Part shown: positions 14,259-22,804 of the stretch, piece after piece
Position numbering within the stretch: position 1 is the stretch's first letter
Layout of the letters: each line of letters begins with the position of its first letter
Source: Sphingobium vermicomposti
GTDB taxonomy: Bacteria > Pseudomonadota > Alphaproteobacteria > Sphingomonadales > Sphingomonadaceae
Reading direction: 5' to 3'
Assembly: GCF_011762025.1 (NCBI RefSeq)
Contig: NZ_JAASQR010000001.1
Coordinates: forward strand, 1-64,000
Length of the DNA: 64,000 nucleotides
Program-made: the position numbers and the translations under genes
Notes under the pieces: model-generated
The model's input: only the letters and a program-made list of their open reading frames with translations
Database searches by the model: none
What the model was told of the DNA's origin: nothing

Positions 14259-15094
14259 GACACTATCACGTCCTGAGCTATGGTCCGCCGGTTGGCGAGC
14301 GCGGGTACTTTCGCGCGGACATCCTCTATGCGGCCAAAATCGATTTCGGCAAGGACCATGCCCGATTCCGTCCCCATGTCCAGCAACACGTCGCCCCATG
14401 GATCGACGATCAGGCTATGGCCATAGGTTTCGCGCCCATCGGCGTGGCGACCGGTCTGCGCGGCGGCGATGACGAAGCATCCGGCCTCGATCGCGCGCGC
14501 GCGCAACAATATGTGCCAGTGGGCCTGCCCCGTCGGTACGGTGAAGGCGGCAGGCATCAACAGCACCGACGCTCCCGCGTTGGTCAGTGCGCGGTAAAGG
14601 TCGGGAAAGCGCATGTCGTAACAGACGGTCATCCCCATGCGCGCCCAGGGCGTGTCGACCGCCACCACCCTGTCGCCGGGGCCATAGACAGCGGATTCCC
14701 GCCAGCGTTCGCCCGTATCCAGATCGACATCGAACAGGTGGATCTTGTCATATCGCGCACGGACCTGTCCTGCGGCGTCGATCATGAAGCTGCGATTGGT
14801 CCACCGCCCGTCGGCCCGTTCATCCTTGAGCGGCAGCGATCCTATATGCACCCACAGGCCATGTTTCGCCGCCGCCTCTCGCACCCGCGCCAGCACGAGG
14901 TCATCCGCTTCGGACTTCAGGGTCCCCGCCGCGCGCTGCCGGTCACGGTCCAGATAGCCTGCCATTTCGGGCGTGAAGACCATATCCGCACCCTCTCCCG
15001 CTGCCCGTGCGATCATGTCCGTCATCGCATCGGCATTGGCGGCGGGATCGATCCCGCTCGTCATCTGGAAGATCGCGGCGCGCATCGGGTTCAC
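14255..15094 (-). CDS. Carbon-nitrogen hydrolase, Nit1-like (deaminated glutathione amidase type)
   Basis: A 279-residue nitrilase-superfamily amidase. The catalytic triad is visible: Glu in FTPEMAGY near residue 43, Lys in YDKIHLFDVD near 115, and Cys in TVCYDMRFPDLYR near 157. The HLFDVD and RFPDLYR contexts are those of Nit1-type enzymes that hydrolyse deaminated glutathione. Its position next to glutaredoxin fits glutathione housekeeping. It starts with GTG overlapping the grxC stop (GTGA); an ATG three codons later (15085) is an alternative. Cytosolic, with no signal peptide. Confidence 0.88.
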   Translation of the reverse strand: MNPMRAAIFQMTSGIDPAANADAMTDMIARAAGEGADMVFTPEMAGYLDRDRQRAAGTLKSEADDLVLARVREAAAKHGLWVHIGSLPLKDERADGRWTNRSFMIDAAGQVRARYDKIHLFDVDLDTGERWRESAVYGPGDRVVAVDTPWARMGMTVCYDMRFPDLYRALTNAGASVLLMPAAFTVPTGQAHWHILLRARAIEAGCFVIAAAQTGRHADGRETYGHSLIVDPWGDVLLDMGTESGMVLAEIDFGRIEDVRAKVPALANRRTIAQDVIVS

Positions 15095-15348
15095 ATGCCC
15101 AGCAGAGGGTCTAGCTGACCCCGCCGGTCCAGCGCCGCCATGTCGTCGCTACCGCCGATATGCCGTCCATCGATGAAAATCTGGGGCACCGTGGTCCCGC
15201 CATTGGCGCGTTCCAGCATCTCCGTGCGCTTTGGCCCGCCCATCGTGATGTCATATTCTTCAAAGCCGACGCCCTTGCCCTGGAGCAGCGCCTTGGCCCG
15301 CGCGCAATAGCCGCACCACGCCTTGGTATAGATTTCGACTTTCGCCAT
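15091..15348 (-). CDS. grxC: Glutaredoxin 3
   Basis: An 85-residue thioredoxin-fold protein starting MAKVEIYTKAWCGYC. The dithiol active site is CGYC, and TTVPQIFIDGRHIGGSDD carries the cis-Pro and GG-D glutathione-binding region of the GrxC family. It reduces disulfides and mixed disulfides using glutathione. ATG 15348 was chosen over TTG 15357 because AAGGAG lies about 11 bases before it. The stop overlaps the nit start, giving a grxC-nit-DUF1178 chain. Confidence 0.93.
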   Translation of the reverse strand: MAKVEIYTKAWCGYCARAKALLQGKGVGFEEYDITMGGPKRTEMLERANGGTTVPQIFIDGRHIGGSDDMAALDRRGQLDPLLGM

Positions 15349-15397
15349 AGGTTTCAAAACTCCTTGCCGGCTGAAATTGTGGCTGGGCGCAGCTTTG

Positions 15398-16147
15398 TCA
15401 ATCGGTCGCCTCTTCCCGGCCTGGCAAGGCGCGCGTCCAGCATAGAAGGTGAACGCTGGACGCTCCGCCGCGTTTCAAAGCGCGGGAGCAGGCGGCAGCC
15501 GTCGCACCGCTGGTATGCACGTCGTCGACCAATATGACGCTCCGCCCCTTGAACCTGTGCCCTTGCGCCAGCCCGAAAGCGCCGCGCACCATCTTTGCCC
15601 GCTGCCGGGGGTCAGCCCCGCGCAATGGCTGCGTCGCACGGATGCGCAGCAGGCCATGCTTGTCGACATCCAGCCCCATCAACCGGCCAAGATGGTCGGC
15701 GATCAGCGCCGACTGGTTGAACCCCCGCCACCATAATCGCCAGCGATGCAGCGGCACCGGCACGATCAGCGGAGGCGGATCGCTGACGCGGACATGCCGC
15801 GCCATGTGCCGCGCGATCAGCCGGGACAGGCCGATGCGCCGCCCATATTTCAGCCGCAGCGCCACTTTGCGCGCCACGTCATCATAGGCCAGCACCGCGC
15901 GAGCACTATCGAAAGGCGGCGGATCGGCGAGGCATGAACCACAAGTGCCGCCGTCGCCCATGTCATGGTCGAACGGCAGGCCGCAGCGTACGCAGCACGG
16001 CTCGCCCAGAAACCGCATTGCGCTCCAGCAATTGAGGCAAAAGGCATCGTCGGCATCCACGATCACCCCACAGCCCGGACAGCGCGGCGGCAGGGCATAG
16101 TCGATGACGGGACGCGATACGCGCTTGAGAAAGGTCGGGAATGGCAT
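15398..16147 (-). CDS. ComF family protein (phosphoribosyltransferase-like)
   Basis: A 249-residue protein starting MPFPTFLKRVSRPVIDYALP after a GGGAG site. It has an N-terminal double zinc-finger region (CPGCG, CLNCW, CVRCG, CGSC) and a C-terminal phosphoribosyltransferase domain with ILVDDVHTSGATAAAC, the PRPP-binding loop. ComF/GntX proteins take part in DNA uptake or recombination in competent bacteria; in alphaproteobacteria the role is little known. It lies 49 bases before grxC on the same strand and may head that operon. Confidence 0.88.
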   Translation of the reverse strand: MPFPTFLKRVSRPVIDYALPPRCPGCGVIVDADDAFCLNCWSAMRFLGEPCCVRCGLPFDHDMGDGGTCGSCLADPPPFDSARAVLAYDDVARKVALRLKYGRRIGLSRLIARHMARHVRVSDPPPLIVPVPLHRWRLWWRGFNQSALIADHLGRLMGLDVDKHGLLRIRATQPLRGADPRQRAKMVRGAFGLAQGHRFKGRSVILVDDVHTSGATAAACSRALKRGGASSVHLLCWTRALPGREEATD

Positions 16148-16191
16148 GATCTCCCTTGTTCCCGCTCGGTCGGCGATGCACAAGGCTTGCC

Positions 16192-17040
16192 ATGACCCAA
16201 CCCGACATATTCGACCGCGCTTTAAGGGCGAGACGCCGGGACCGGATGATGGACGGGTTTACCGATCATGACTTCCTCTATCGCGCGATGCTGGATGAGC
16301 TGCTGGATCGGCTGGCCGACGTAAAGCGCGACCTTCCCGAAGTGCTGCTGATCGGCTGTCCCGATGGCAGCGGCCGGGCAGCACTGGAAGCGATGGGCAA
16401 GCGCGTCACCTGTGCCGACCCCGGCTTTACCGCCGCCCGCAATCAGGGCGGCGTGCAGGTGGACGAAGACGCCCTGCCCTTTGCCGACGACAGTTTCGAT
16501 CTGGTGATCGCCTGCGGAACGCTGGACAGCGTCAACGACCTTCCCGGCGCGCTGATCCTGATGCGCCGCATCCTGCGTCCTGACGGGTTGATGCTGGCGG
16601 CCTTCACCGGCGCGGGCACCCTGCCCCGCCTGCGCGCCGCGCTGATGGCGGGCGAAGGCGACCGCCCCGCCCAGCACATCCACCCGCAGGTCGATGTCCG
16701 CGCCGCCGGGGACCTTTTGGGCCGCGCGGGTTACGCCATGCCGGTCGCGGACGGCGAGACGCTCACCGTGCGCTATGGCGATATGTTACGCCTGATGCAC
16801 GACCTGCGCGGAATGGGTGCGGGCAATGTGCTGACATCGCAGCCACCCGCCCTGCGGCGCGACGCGCTCATCGGCGCGGCTGAGCATTTCGCCGCCGCCG
16901 CCGACAGCGACGGGCGCACCGCCGAACAGATGGCGATAATATATCTGAGCGGGTGGAAACCCCACCCAAGCCAAGCCCAACCCGCCCGTCGTGGCAGTGC
17001 AACAGTATCGCTGGCGGAGGCGCTCAAGCCGAAAGGGTGA
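16192..17040 (+). CDS. SAM-dependent methyltransferase (NDUFAF5/BioC-like)
   Basis: A 282-residue protein starting MTQPDIFDRALRARRRDR. The class I methyltransferase fold shows LLIGCPDGSGRAALEA (SAM loop) near residue 60, then DEDALPFADDSFDLVIACGTLDSVND and RRILRPDGLMLAAF. The IFDRALRARRRDR opening is typical of the mitochondrial NDUFAF5-like family, which hydroxylates or methylates a complex I subunit or assembly factor. Substrate here is inferred only. It is divergent from comF with a 44-base gap. Confidence 0.8.
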   Translation: MTQPDIFDRALRARRRDRMMDGFTDHDFLYRAMLDELLDRLADVKRDLPEVLLIGCPDGSGRAALEAMGKRVTCADPGFTAARNQGGVQVDEDALPFADDSFDLVIACGTLDSVNDLPGALILMRRILRPDGLMLAAFTGAGTLPRLRAALMAGEGDRPAQHIHPQVDVRAAGDLLGRAGYAMPVADGETLTVRYGDMLRLMHDLRGMGAGNVLTSQPPALRRDALIGAAEHFAAAADSDGRTAEQMAIIYLSGWKPHPSQAQPARRGSATVSLAEALKPKG

Positions 17041-17066
17041 CGTTGAAGAAAGGAACAGACGGTCGC

Positions 17067-17438
17067 ATGTCGGAAGATAAGTTCCAGATCATAACAGGGC
17101 AAAGGCCCAAGTCGGTACGCATCATCTTTAGAGGCTTCTGGGATGACGGGACCATGCAGAGCTATCTAGCCGCTCTGCGGCAGCACACCGCCACGTCCGC
17201 AGACGCCGTGCCATTCGACAAGGTTCTGCTGGATATGCGGGAATGCACTGTTCAGTGTCAGTCCGTGATGGAGGGTTTTGCGAAGATCGTCTCAAAGCGC
17301 ACCCCTCACATCATCGAATATGGCATTCTGTTGCCGCAATCCCCGCTCCTGAAGCTGCAGGCGAAAAGGTTGATGCAGCAGACATCATCCCAGTTTTTCG
17401 AAGAAGAAGAACGCGCCTTCCAATGGCTGGAATCGTAA
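17067..17438 (+). CDS. Hypothetical protein, possible STAS/SpoIIAA-like fold
   Basis: A 123-residue protein starting MSEDKFQIITGQRPKSVRII. The pattern of beta strand, helix and KVLLDMRECT resembles small STAS-like proteins, but the match is weak. No catalytic motif. The ATG at 17067 is preceded by an AAAGGAA sequence about 10 bases further up. It follows the methyltransferase on the same strand with a 26-base gap. Confidence 0.6.
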   Translation: MSEDKFQIITGQRPKSVRIIFRGFWDDGTMQSYLAALRQHTATSADAVPFDKVLLDMRECTVQCQSVMEGFAKIVSKRTPHIIEYGILLPQSPLLKLQAKRLMQQTSSQFFEEEERAFQWLES

Positions 17439-17491
17439 AGGGCGGGACAGTCCCGCAGATGCTAGCAATCTGAGCCGAACCGATACAGGCT

Positions 17492-18460
17492 TCAGGCCGC
17501 CAGTCGCAGGAACGGCACCGGCTGGGTGGAACGCAATATAATGGGTTTGCCCTCCGACGCCTGGAACAATTCGCCGTCCAGGATGACGCTGCTATGGTCG
17601 CCCTCGATACGGATGATGTCGCCCTGTTCCAGATGAATGCCCTGCATCTTCGCCTTGCCCACGCGACGGGTGACGCTGGCCCAGCCCAGCCGCAGCAGGG
17701 AGGAAAGATTCTGGTCGACGGCCATGAGCTTCATGTTGCCGCGCCGACTATCGCCCGGCTGCACCCCCAGTAGCAGCCGTTCCAGCGTGGTGACGATCAG
17801 CACGGCGAACCGGCCCGCAAGCTGGCCGTCGCGGATCAGCGAAATGCGTACCGGGCGGCTCGACTGGGGCAGAAACCGCGCCCTGATGCCAAAGATCAGC
17901 GTGGCCAGCACCGCCAGCACCGTCAGGAAATGACTAAGGCCGTTGGACAGGCCCAGCGGATAGATGCGGTTGCGGCAATAAAGCATGTAATCGGCCAGGC
18001 CCGCGCCGCCCAGGAACATGCCCAGCACGGGCCGCGTGTCCGCGCCTCCGTCAGACAAGGCGATCAATTCCCGCGCGACGACATGATCATCCACGCCCGC
18101 CTTGGCGATCTGGACGATGCGTTCCAGCGCCTTGATGGGATCGCCGTGGATGCCCAGGTCAAGCGCGATCAGGTTGGTCTTGCCATTGGGAAGCACCGCG
18201 ATAGGCGGGACGCGACCCTTGAAATGTTCACCCTGATATAGCTCCGTCAATGCCGCCTGAACGGTGCCGTCGCCGCCATTGATGACGATAACCACCGGAT
18301 CGACGCGGGCGATGGTCTGCAACGCCCTGCCGATCTGGTCGACATGCTCCACTTCATAGTGGAAAATGTCAGGATTGCTGGCGCAGTAACTGCGCACGCG
18401 CGGCAGGCTCTGCCGGTTGCCCGTGGATTTGGGATTGGACAGGAGCGCGACGCGGACCAT
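17492..18460 (-). CDS. Diacylglycerol kinase-like lipid kinase
   Basis: A 322-residue protein. It starts MVRVALLSNPKSTGN, and VVIVINGGDGTVQAAL near residue 57 is the ATP-binding GGDGT motif of the DAGK catalytic family. LPNGKTNLIALDLGI carries the nucleotide-sugar loop where most members have GTxN. A stretch near 176-200 is hydrophobic (LTVLAVLATLIFGI), suggesting membrane contact. It probably phosphorylates a lipid such as diacylglycerol or a sphingoid lipid. It is co-oriented with the DUF2141 gene (6-base gap), so a shared operon is likely. A second kinase of this superfamily lies at 23982. Confidence 0.82.
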   Translation of the reverse strand: MVRVALLSNPKSTGNRQSLPRVRSYCASNPDIFHYEVEHVDQIGRALQTIARVDPVVIVINGGDGTVQAALTELYQGEHFKGRVPPIAVLPNGKTNLIALDLGIHGDPIKALERIVQIAKAGVDDHVVARELIALSDGGADTRPVLGMFLGGAGLADYMLYCRNRIYPLGLSNGLSHFLTVLAVLATLIFGIRARFLPQSSRPVRISLIRDGQLAGRFAVLIVTTLERLLLGVQPGDSRRGNMKLMAVDQNLSSLLRLGWASVTRRVGKAKMQGIHLEQGDIIRIEGDHSSVILDGELFQASEGKPIILRSTQPVPFLRLAA

Positions 18461-18466
18461 CTATTA

Positions 18467-18958
18467 TCACATATATTGGAGGTTGATGGTGATGCGCGTC
18501 ACACCCGGCCCGACCCGGACGGCGGCCTTTTCGACCGACGGCTTTCCCAGGTTGAAGATGCTGATCGACGGATTGTTGGAAAACCCGCCGCCATCGCGCG
18601 AAATGTCCGTCTTGCCGTTGCCGTTGCGATCATGACGCACAGCGATGCCATATCGTCCCGCTTCCGGCACGGGCATGCAGAAACGCATGGCCCCGTTGCT
18701 AGGCTGGACGACGGTATCGATCCGATTGAGCCAGGCACCCTTGGCAAGCCAGGCATTTTTCGTGGCAGGGTAGGTTTGGACGCGCACCTTGCCCGTCGGC
18801 GCAGCGAAGCCACGCACATCGACCAGCACGGCTGGCCCCTTGGCCGACACGCCGCAAAGATCAAGGTCGTTATTGATTTTCTGCCCATGGGCCATTGCGG
18901 GGGTGATGGCGAGCAATGCCACCGGTAACAGACCCACCGAAACTTTGAACATGACCAT
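18467..18958 (-). CDS. DUF2141 family exported protein
   Basis: A 163-residue protein with an N-terminal signal peptide (MVMFKVSVGLLPVALLAITP...AMAHG). The mature part has RVQTYPATKNAWLAKG, then a calcium-like loop HDRNGNGKTDISRDGGG and GFSNNPSI, all typical of DUF2141 proteins. They are periplasmic and of unknown function. The start is the ATG at 18958 (18952 is an alternative); the longer frame upstream has no signal character. It precedes the lipid kinase. Confidence 0.82.
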   Translation of the reverse strand: MVMFKVSVGLLPVALLAITPAMAHGQKINNDLDLCGVSAKGPAVLVDVRGFAAPTGKVRVQTYPATKNAWLAKGAWLNRIDTVVQPSNGAMRFCMPVPEAGRYGIAVRHDRNGNGKTDISRDGGGFSNNPSISIFNLGKPSVEKAAVRVGPGVTRITINLQYM

Positions 18959-19093
18959 CCGACTCCGTGAAGCTATAGCCGCCCGATGACATCGGACGGC
19001 GAGCCCCTGTTCGCCCCGCAAACTTGTTTCCGTGGTTTCAGCTATGGGCGGGGTTTGCGGCCAAATCATGGTGATGGGACGACCACATAGAGA

Positions 19094-20314
19094 ATGCTGA
19101 CCGCCACTGATCGATATCTAGGCCGCCTGATCGCCCTGCCGATGCTCGGCACGCTGGTGATCTCCGCGATGCTGCTCGTGCTAGACAAGATGCTCAGCCT
19201 GTTCGACTTCGTGGCGGCCGAAGGCGGCCCGGTGAGCGTCGTGTGGCGCATGCTGGCCAACATGATGCCGGAATATCTGTCACTGGGCATCCCGATCGGC
19301 CTGATGCTGGGCATCTTGCTGGCCTTCCGCAAACTGGCCCTGTCATCGGAACTGGACGTGATGCGGGGGGTGGGCCTGTCCTATGGCCGCCTGCTGCGCG
19401 TGCCTTATATGTATGCGATCGCGCTGGCGCTGCTCAATTTCGGCATCGTCGGGTTCGTCCAGCCGCTGTCTCGTCATGCCTATGAAGCGTTGCGTTTCGA
19501 ACTGCGATCGGGCGCGCTGGGCGCGTCGATCAAGGTTGGCGAATTCACCAGCCTGGGCAAGCGGATGACCCTGCGGATCGAACGCAGCCTGGATGGCGGG
19601 CGCAACCTCCAGGGCATTTTCGTGCGGGCCGTGGGCAAGGATGGGCAGACCGTGGCCGTGACCGCAGCGCAGGGCAGCTTCCTGGCCACCGACGATCCCG
19701 ACACCATCATCTTCCGCCTGCGCGACGGGGTGTTGGTGAACGACGCGCCCAAATATCATTCGCCGCGCATATTGTCCTTTTCCAGCCATGATCTGCCCAT
19801 CGACCTGCCTCAGATCGAACGCTTCCGCGGTCGCAATGTCGACCGGGAAAAAACCATCATCGAACTGGCGAAGCTGGGCCACGACCCGACCGTCAAGCCT
19901 AAGCTGCGCAACGAAATCCGCGCAAACTTCCATTTCCGCATGGTCGAAGTGGCGATGATGATGTTGCTGCCGCTCGCCGCGCTGGCCTTTGCCATTCCAC
20001 CGAAAAGGTCGACGTCCGCGCTGGGCGTGTTCCTGTCGATCGTCTTCATCGTGACCTATCACAAGATCAACGAATATGGACAAGGCGTGGGCGCGCTGGG
20101 CCGGATCGATCCGATCATCGCGCTGTGGGTGCCGTTCCTGCTGACCGCATGCCTGATCCTGTGGATGTATCACGTCGTCGCGCATCGTCCGGGCGGTCAG
20201 CCGATCGGCGCGCTGGAATATGCCTTTGCCCAATTCGGCAAGCAGATCGGCAAGGTCCTGCGCCTTGGGCGGCGGCGGCGTAAGCCTGATCTTGCGGCGG
20301 AAGGGATTACCTAA
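19094..20314 (+). CDS. lptF: LPS export permease LptF
   Basis: A 406-residue YjgP/YjgQ family membrane protein, one of the two permeases of the LptB2FG transporter that extracts lipopolysaccharide from the inner membrane. The first helices (about residues 15-35 and 60-80) are followed by ALSSELDVMRGVGLSYGRLL, the coupling-helix region that contacts LptB. A periplasmic jellyroll domain spans about 130-260, and the last helices lie near 290-370. Sphingomonads make glycosphingolipids in place of LPS, so the cargo may be such lipids. lptG follows after 5 bases. Confidence 0.93.
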   Translation: MLTATDRYLGRLIALPMLGTLVISAMLLVLDKMLSLFDFVAAEGGPVSVVWRMLANMMPEYLSLGIPIGLMLGILLAFRKLALSSELDVMRGVGLSYGRLLRVPYMYAIALALLNFGIVGFVQPLSRHAYEALRFELRSGALGASIKVGEFTSLGKRMTLRIERSLDGGRNLQGIFVRAVGKDGQTVAVTAAQGSFLATDDPDTIIFRLRDGVLVNDAPKYHSPRILSFSSHDLPIDLPQIERFRGRNVDREKTIIELAKLGHDPTVKPKLRNEIRANFHFRMVEVAMMMLLPLAALAFAIPPKRSTSALGVFLSIVFIVTYHKINEYGQGVGALGRIDPIIALWVPFLLTACLILWMYHVVAHRPGGQPIGALEYAFAQFGKQIGKVLRLGRRRRKPDLAAEGIT

Positions 20315-20319
20315 AGTCC

Positions 20320-21420
20320 ATGCAGTTCGACTTCTTCCCCTCCCGCCAGCTCAGCTGGTATATGGCGCGCCTGTTCTTCACCCGCACCTTCGCGGTGCTG
20401 GCGCTGCTCGTCGTCGTGCTCCAGACGCTGGATCTACTGGGCGAATCCAACGACGTCCTCGCCTATGCGGGCAATGGGGACGCGCAGCTCTGGCATTATG
20501 TCAGCCTGCGCGCTCCGCAGATCATCGCGCGCTTCCTGCCCTTTTCGGTCCTGCTCGGCACGCTCATCATGCTCGCCACGCTCAACCAGAACAGCGAAAT
20601 CATATCGATGAAGGCAGCCGGGCTTTCGGCGCATCAGATTCTAGCGCCGCTGGTCACATCGGCGCTGGTTGTCGCGCTGATCAGCTTCGCCTTCAACGAA
20701 CGGATCGTGGCACGATCGACCGCGCGGCTCAGCGCATGGCAGGCGGTGGATTACGGCCCGCTACCGCGCGACAGCGGGATCAAGACCGGACCATGGGTGC
20801 GCGACGGCAATAATCTGGTGACAGCCGCCATCGTCGCCGGGCGCGGCACGGCGGTGCAGTTGCGCAAGGTGGAAATCTTCAACCGGGTGAACAACGGCCT
20901 GGTCACCATCGTCCAGGCCCCCAAGGGCCGCTATGACGCCGCGACCAAAAGCTGGGTGCTGGAGGATGCGCGCCAGTTCGACGTGGCGCGCGGCACGGAA
21001 CGACAGGTCGGCACGGTCCGCTTTGGGCGGGACATCCGGCCCGACCAATTCACCCTGGCCAGGGTCGATCCTGATGCCATGACCTTTGGCGAACTGCGCG
21101 CCGCCATTACCGATCTGCGGGATGCAGGCCGCCCCACGGCGGAACTGGAAGGAAGCCTCTGGCACAAGGTGTCGGGGCCGCTGTCCGCGCTGCTGATGCC
21201 CATATTGGGGTCGGTCGCGGCGTTCGGGCTCGCCCGGTCCGGCCAGCTATTCTTGCGCGCCGTCATCGGCATGGCGCTGGGCTTCGCCTATTTCGTGGCC
21301 GACAATTTCTCGCTCGCCATGGGCAATCTGGGCGCTTACCCGCCCTTCCTGGCGGCATGGGCGCCCTTTTTCCTGTTCCTGCTGGTCGGCGAAACCGTCC
21401 TGTTCCGCACGGAAGAGTGA
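20320..21420 (+). CDS. lptG: LPS export permease LptG
   Basis: A 366-residue partner of LptF. The coupling helix region NSEIISMKAAGLSAHQILAP is clear near residue 90. The periplasmic domain spans about 125-265, followed by SGPLSALLMPILGSVAAFGL and terminal helices. Helices near residues 20-40 and 60-80 match the six-helix permease layout. It is translated just after lptF and surely co-transcribed. A repeat hairpin 60 bases downstream could end the transcript. Confidence 0.93.
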   Translation: MQFDFFPSRQLSWYMARLFFTRTFAVLALLVVVLQTLDLLGESNDVLAYAGNGDAQLWHYVSLRAPQIIARFLPFSVLLGTLIMLATLNQNSEIISMKAAGLSAHQILAPLVTSALVVALISFAFNERIVARSTARLSAWQAVDYGPLPRDSGIKTGPWVRDGNNLVTAAIVAGRGTAVQLRKVEIFNRVNNGLVTIVQAPKGRYDAATKSWVLEDARQFDVARGTERQVGTVRFGRDIRPDQFTLARVDPDAMTFGELRAAITDLRDAGRPTAELEGSLWHKVSGPLSALLMPILGSVAAFGLARSGQLFLRAVIGMALGFAYFVADNFSLAMGNLGAYPPFLAAWAPFFLFLLVGETVLFRTEE

Positions 21421-21481
21421 GGCTTCGGAGGCCTCCCATCCACAGCCTGACCCAAAGCAACGAGCGTTAAATCAAGAACAT

Positions 21482-21582
21482 TTCTCCCGTTCGGCCTCAG
21501 CCTGTCGAAGGGCCTTACTTCTTCATGCCTCACACGCCAGAAGGAAAGATAAGCGCGTCGACAGGCTCAGCACGAACGAGAA
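21482..21582. repeat. Dispersed inverted repeat, family 1
   Basis: The left arm near 21482-21512 contains cgttcggcctcagcctgtcg; the right arm near 21554-21581 contains cgacaggctcagcacgaacg, its near complement. The same core recurs at 51326-51402. It fills the gap between the convergent lptG and desaturase genes. Confidence 0.7.
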
Positions 21583-21607
21583 TGTTGCCTATTAACCAAG
21601 CTCCGCT

Positions 21608-22675
21608 CTACCGCTTCACCATCGTGCTCCGGGCGATCTTGCCCACCAGCGGCCACATTCCGGCATAGTTGCCGCCCCGATAGGGCGACTGTTCGTCCAG
21701 CGTCGCCATCAACCGGGCATGCGCCTTGCCCAGCGCATGATAGGGAACGCTGGGCAGCAAATGGTGCAACGCATGATAACGCAGGCCGACCGGTGCCCAG
21801 ATGGCGGCGAGCGGCGATGGCGGCGGCACGTTCACCGAATCCAGATATTGCGCCGTCACCGTCATGGCGTCACCGTCATTTTCCCAAAGATGCGCGACCA
21901 GGGTGCGCAACTGGTTGATGACGGTCATGCTGGAATGCACGGCCATGTAGATCAGCAGCGGCTTCCACCCCAGGAACAGGGGGCTGGCGACCAGCATCAG
22001 CGCGAACAGGCACGCGCCTGCCTCCTGCCAGAACCATTGCCGCCTGAACTCACCTTCCGGCGCGCGGCGGCGATAGGCGGGGTTGATCGACAGGGCCGAA
22101 TATTGTTCCCGGACCATCCGACGCAGCGGCGGCACAATGATGCCGAGCGGCGTCAGCACGGCGTAGCGCAGGATCAGCCCCACGGGCGCAAGCGACGCGA
22201 CGATGATGAACAGCGGCAGCGACCATGGCTTCATCAGCGCCAAGGGCAGATATTCCGGGTCATCCGCCGTGCCGTATCGGGTGCGCGCATGATGCTGGGT
22301 ATGCACCCCTTCATACATGAAGGACGGGATCATCAGCGGGATGCCCACCATCAGGTTCCAGGCCAGCCGAAAACCGGGCAAGGCACCCTTGCGGATATGG
22401 GTCAGTTCGTGAATGAAGCTCGCCGCGCGATACAGTGCCAGCATGGCAACCAGGCCGCTTGCCAGCGCCAGAACGGTGCTGTCGGCCAATATGGCGGTCG
22501 CCAATCCCGCATAGCCGACCAACGCCGACGCCAGCATGTCGGGCCAGTAAATGGCCGGATCTGCCTTGGAATATTCGCGCGTCAACTCAGCGGCGGCGCG
22601 CAGCATCGTCGCATCGTCGGGAATGGCTTTGCGATTGCCCGACGCGCTCGCAATGATGGGATCATGCACAGTCAT
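21608..22675 (-). CDS. Membrane fatty acid desaturase
   Basis: A 355-residue di-iron desaturase. The three histidine boxes are visible: HELTH near residue 89, HTQHH near 125, and YHALHHLLPSVPYHAL near 308. Hydrophobic helices flank them (residues about 48-80 and 155-185). Such enzymes insert a double bond in acyl chains in the inner membrane with O2 and an electron donor, and help tune membrane fluidity. Target lipid and position are not shown by the sequence. It converges on lptG and is divergent from the 22805 gene. Confidence 0.88.
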   Translation of the reverse strand: MTVHDPIIASASGNRKAIPDDATMLRAAAELTREYSKADPAIYWPDMLASALVGYAGLATAILADSTVLALASGLVAMLALYRAASFIHELTHIRKGALPGFRLAWNLMVGIPLMIPSFMYEGVHTQHHARTRYGTADDPEYLPLALMKPWSLPLFIIVASLAPVGLILRYAVLTPLGIIVPPLRRMVREQYSALSINPAYRRRAPEGEFRRQWFWQEAGACLFALMLVASPLFLGWKPLLIYMAVHSSMTVINQLRTLVAHLWENDGDAMTVTAQYLDSVNVPPPSPLAAIWAPVGLRYHALHHLLPSVPYHALGKAHARLMATLDEQSPYRGGNYAGMWPLVGKIARSTMVKR

Positions 22676-22804
22676 GCCGCGCTCCTATAATCCAATTGCG
22701 CTGAGATCGTGGCAGTAAAATGACGCTTTCGCCTTTGTGACAGCCCGATTGACAATCGCGAGCCAAGCGGCGAACTGCTCCCATCTCTTAGCGAAAGCTC
22801 CACC

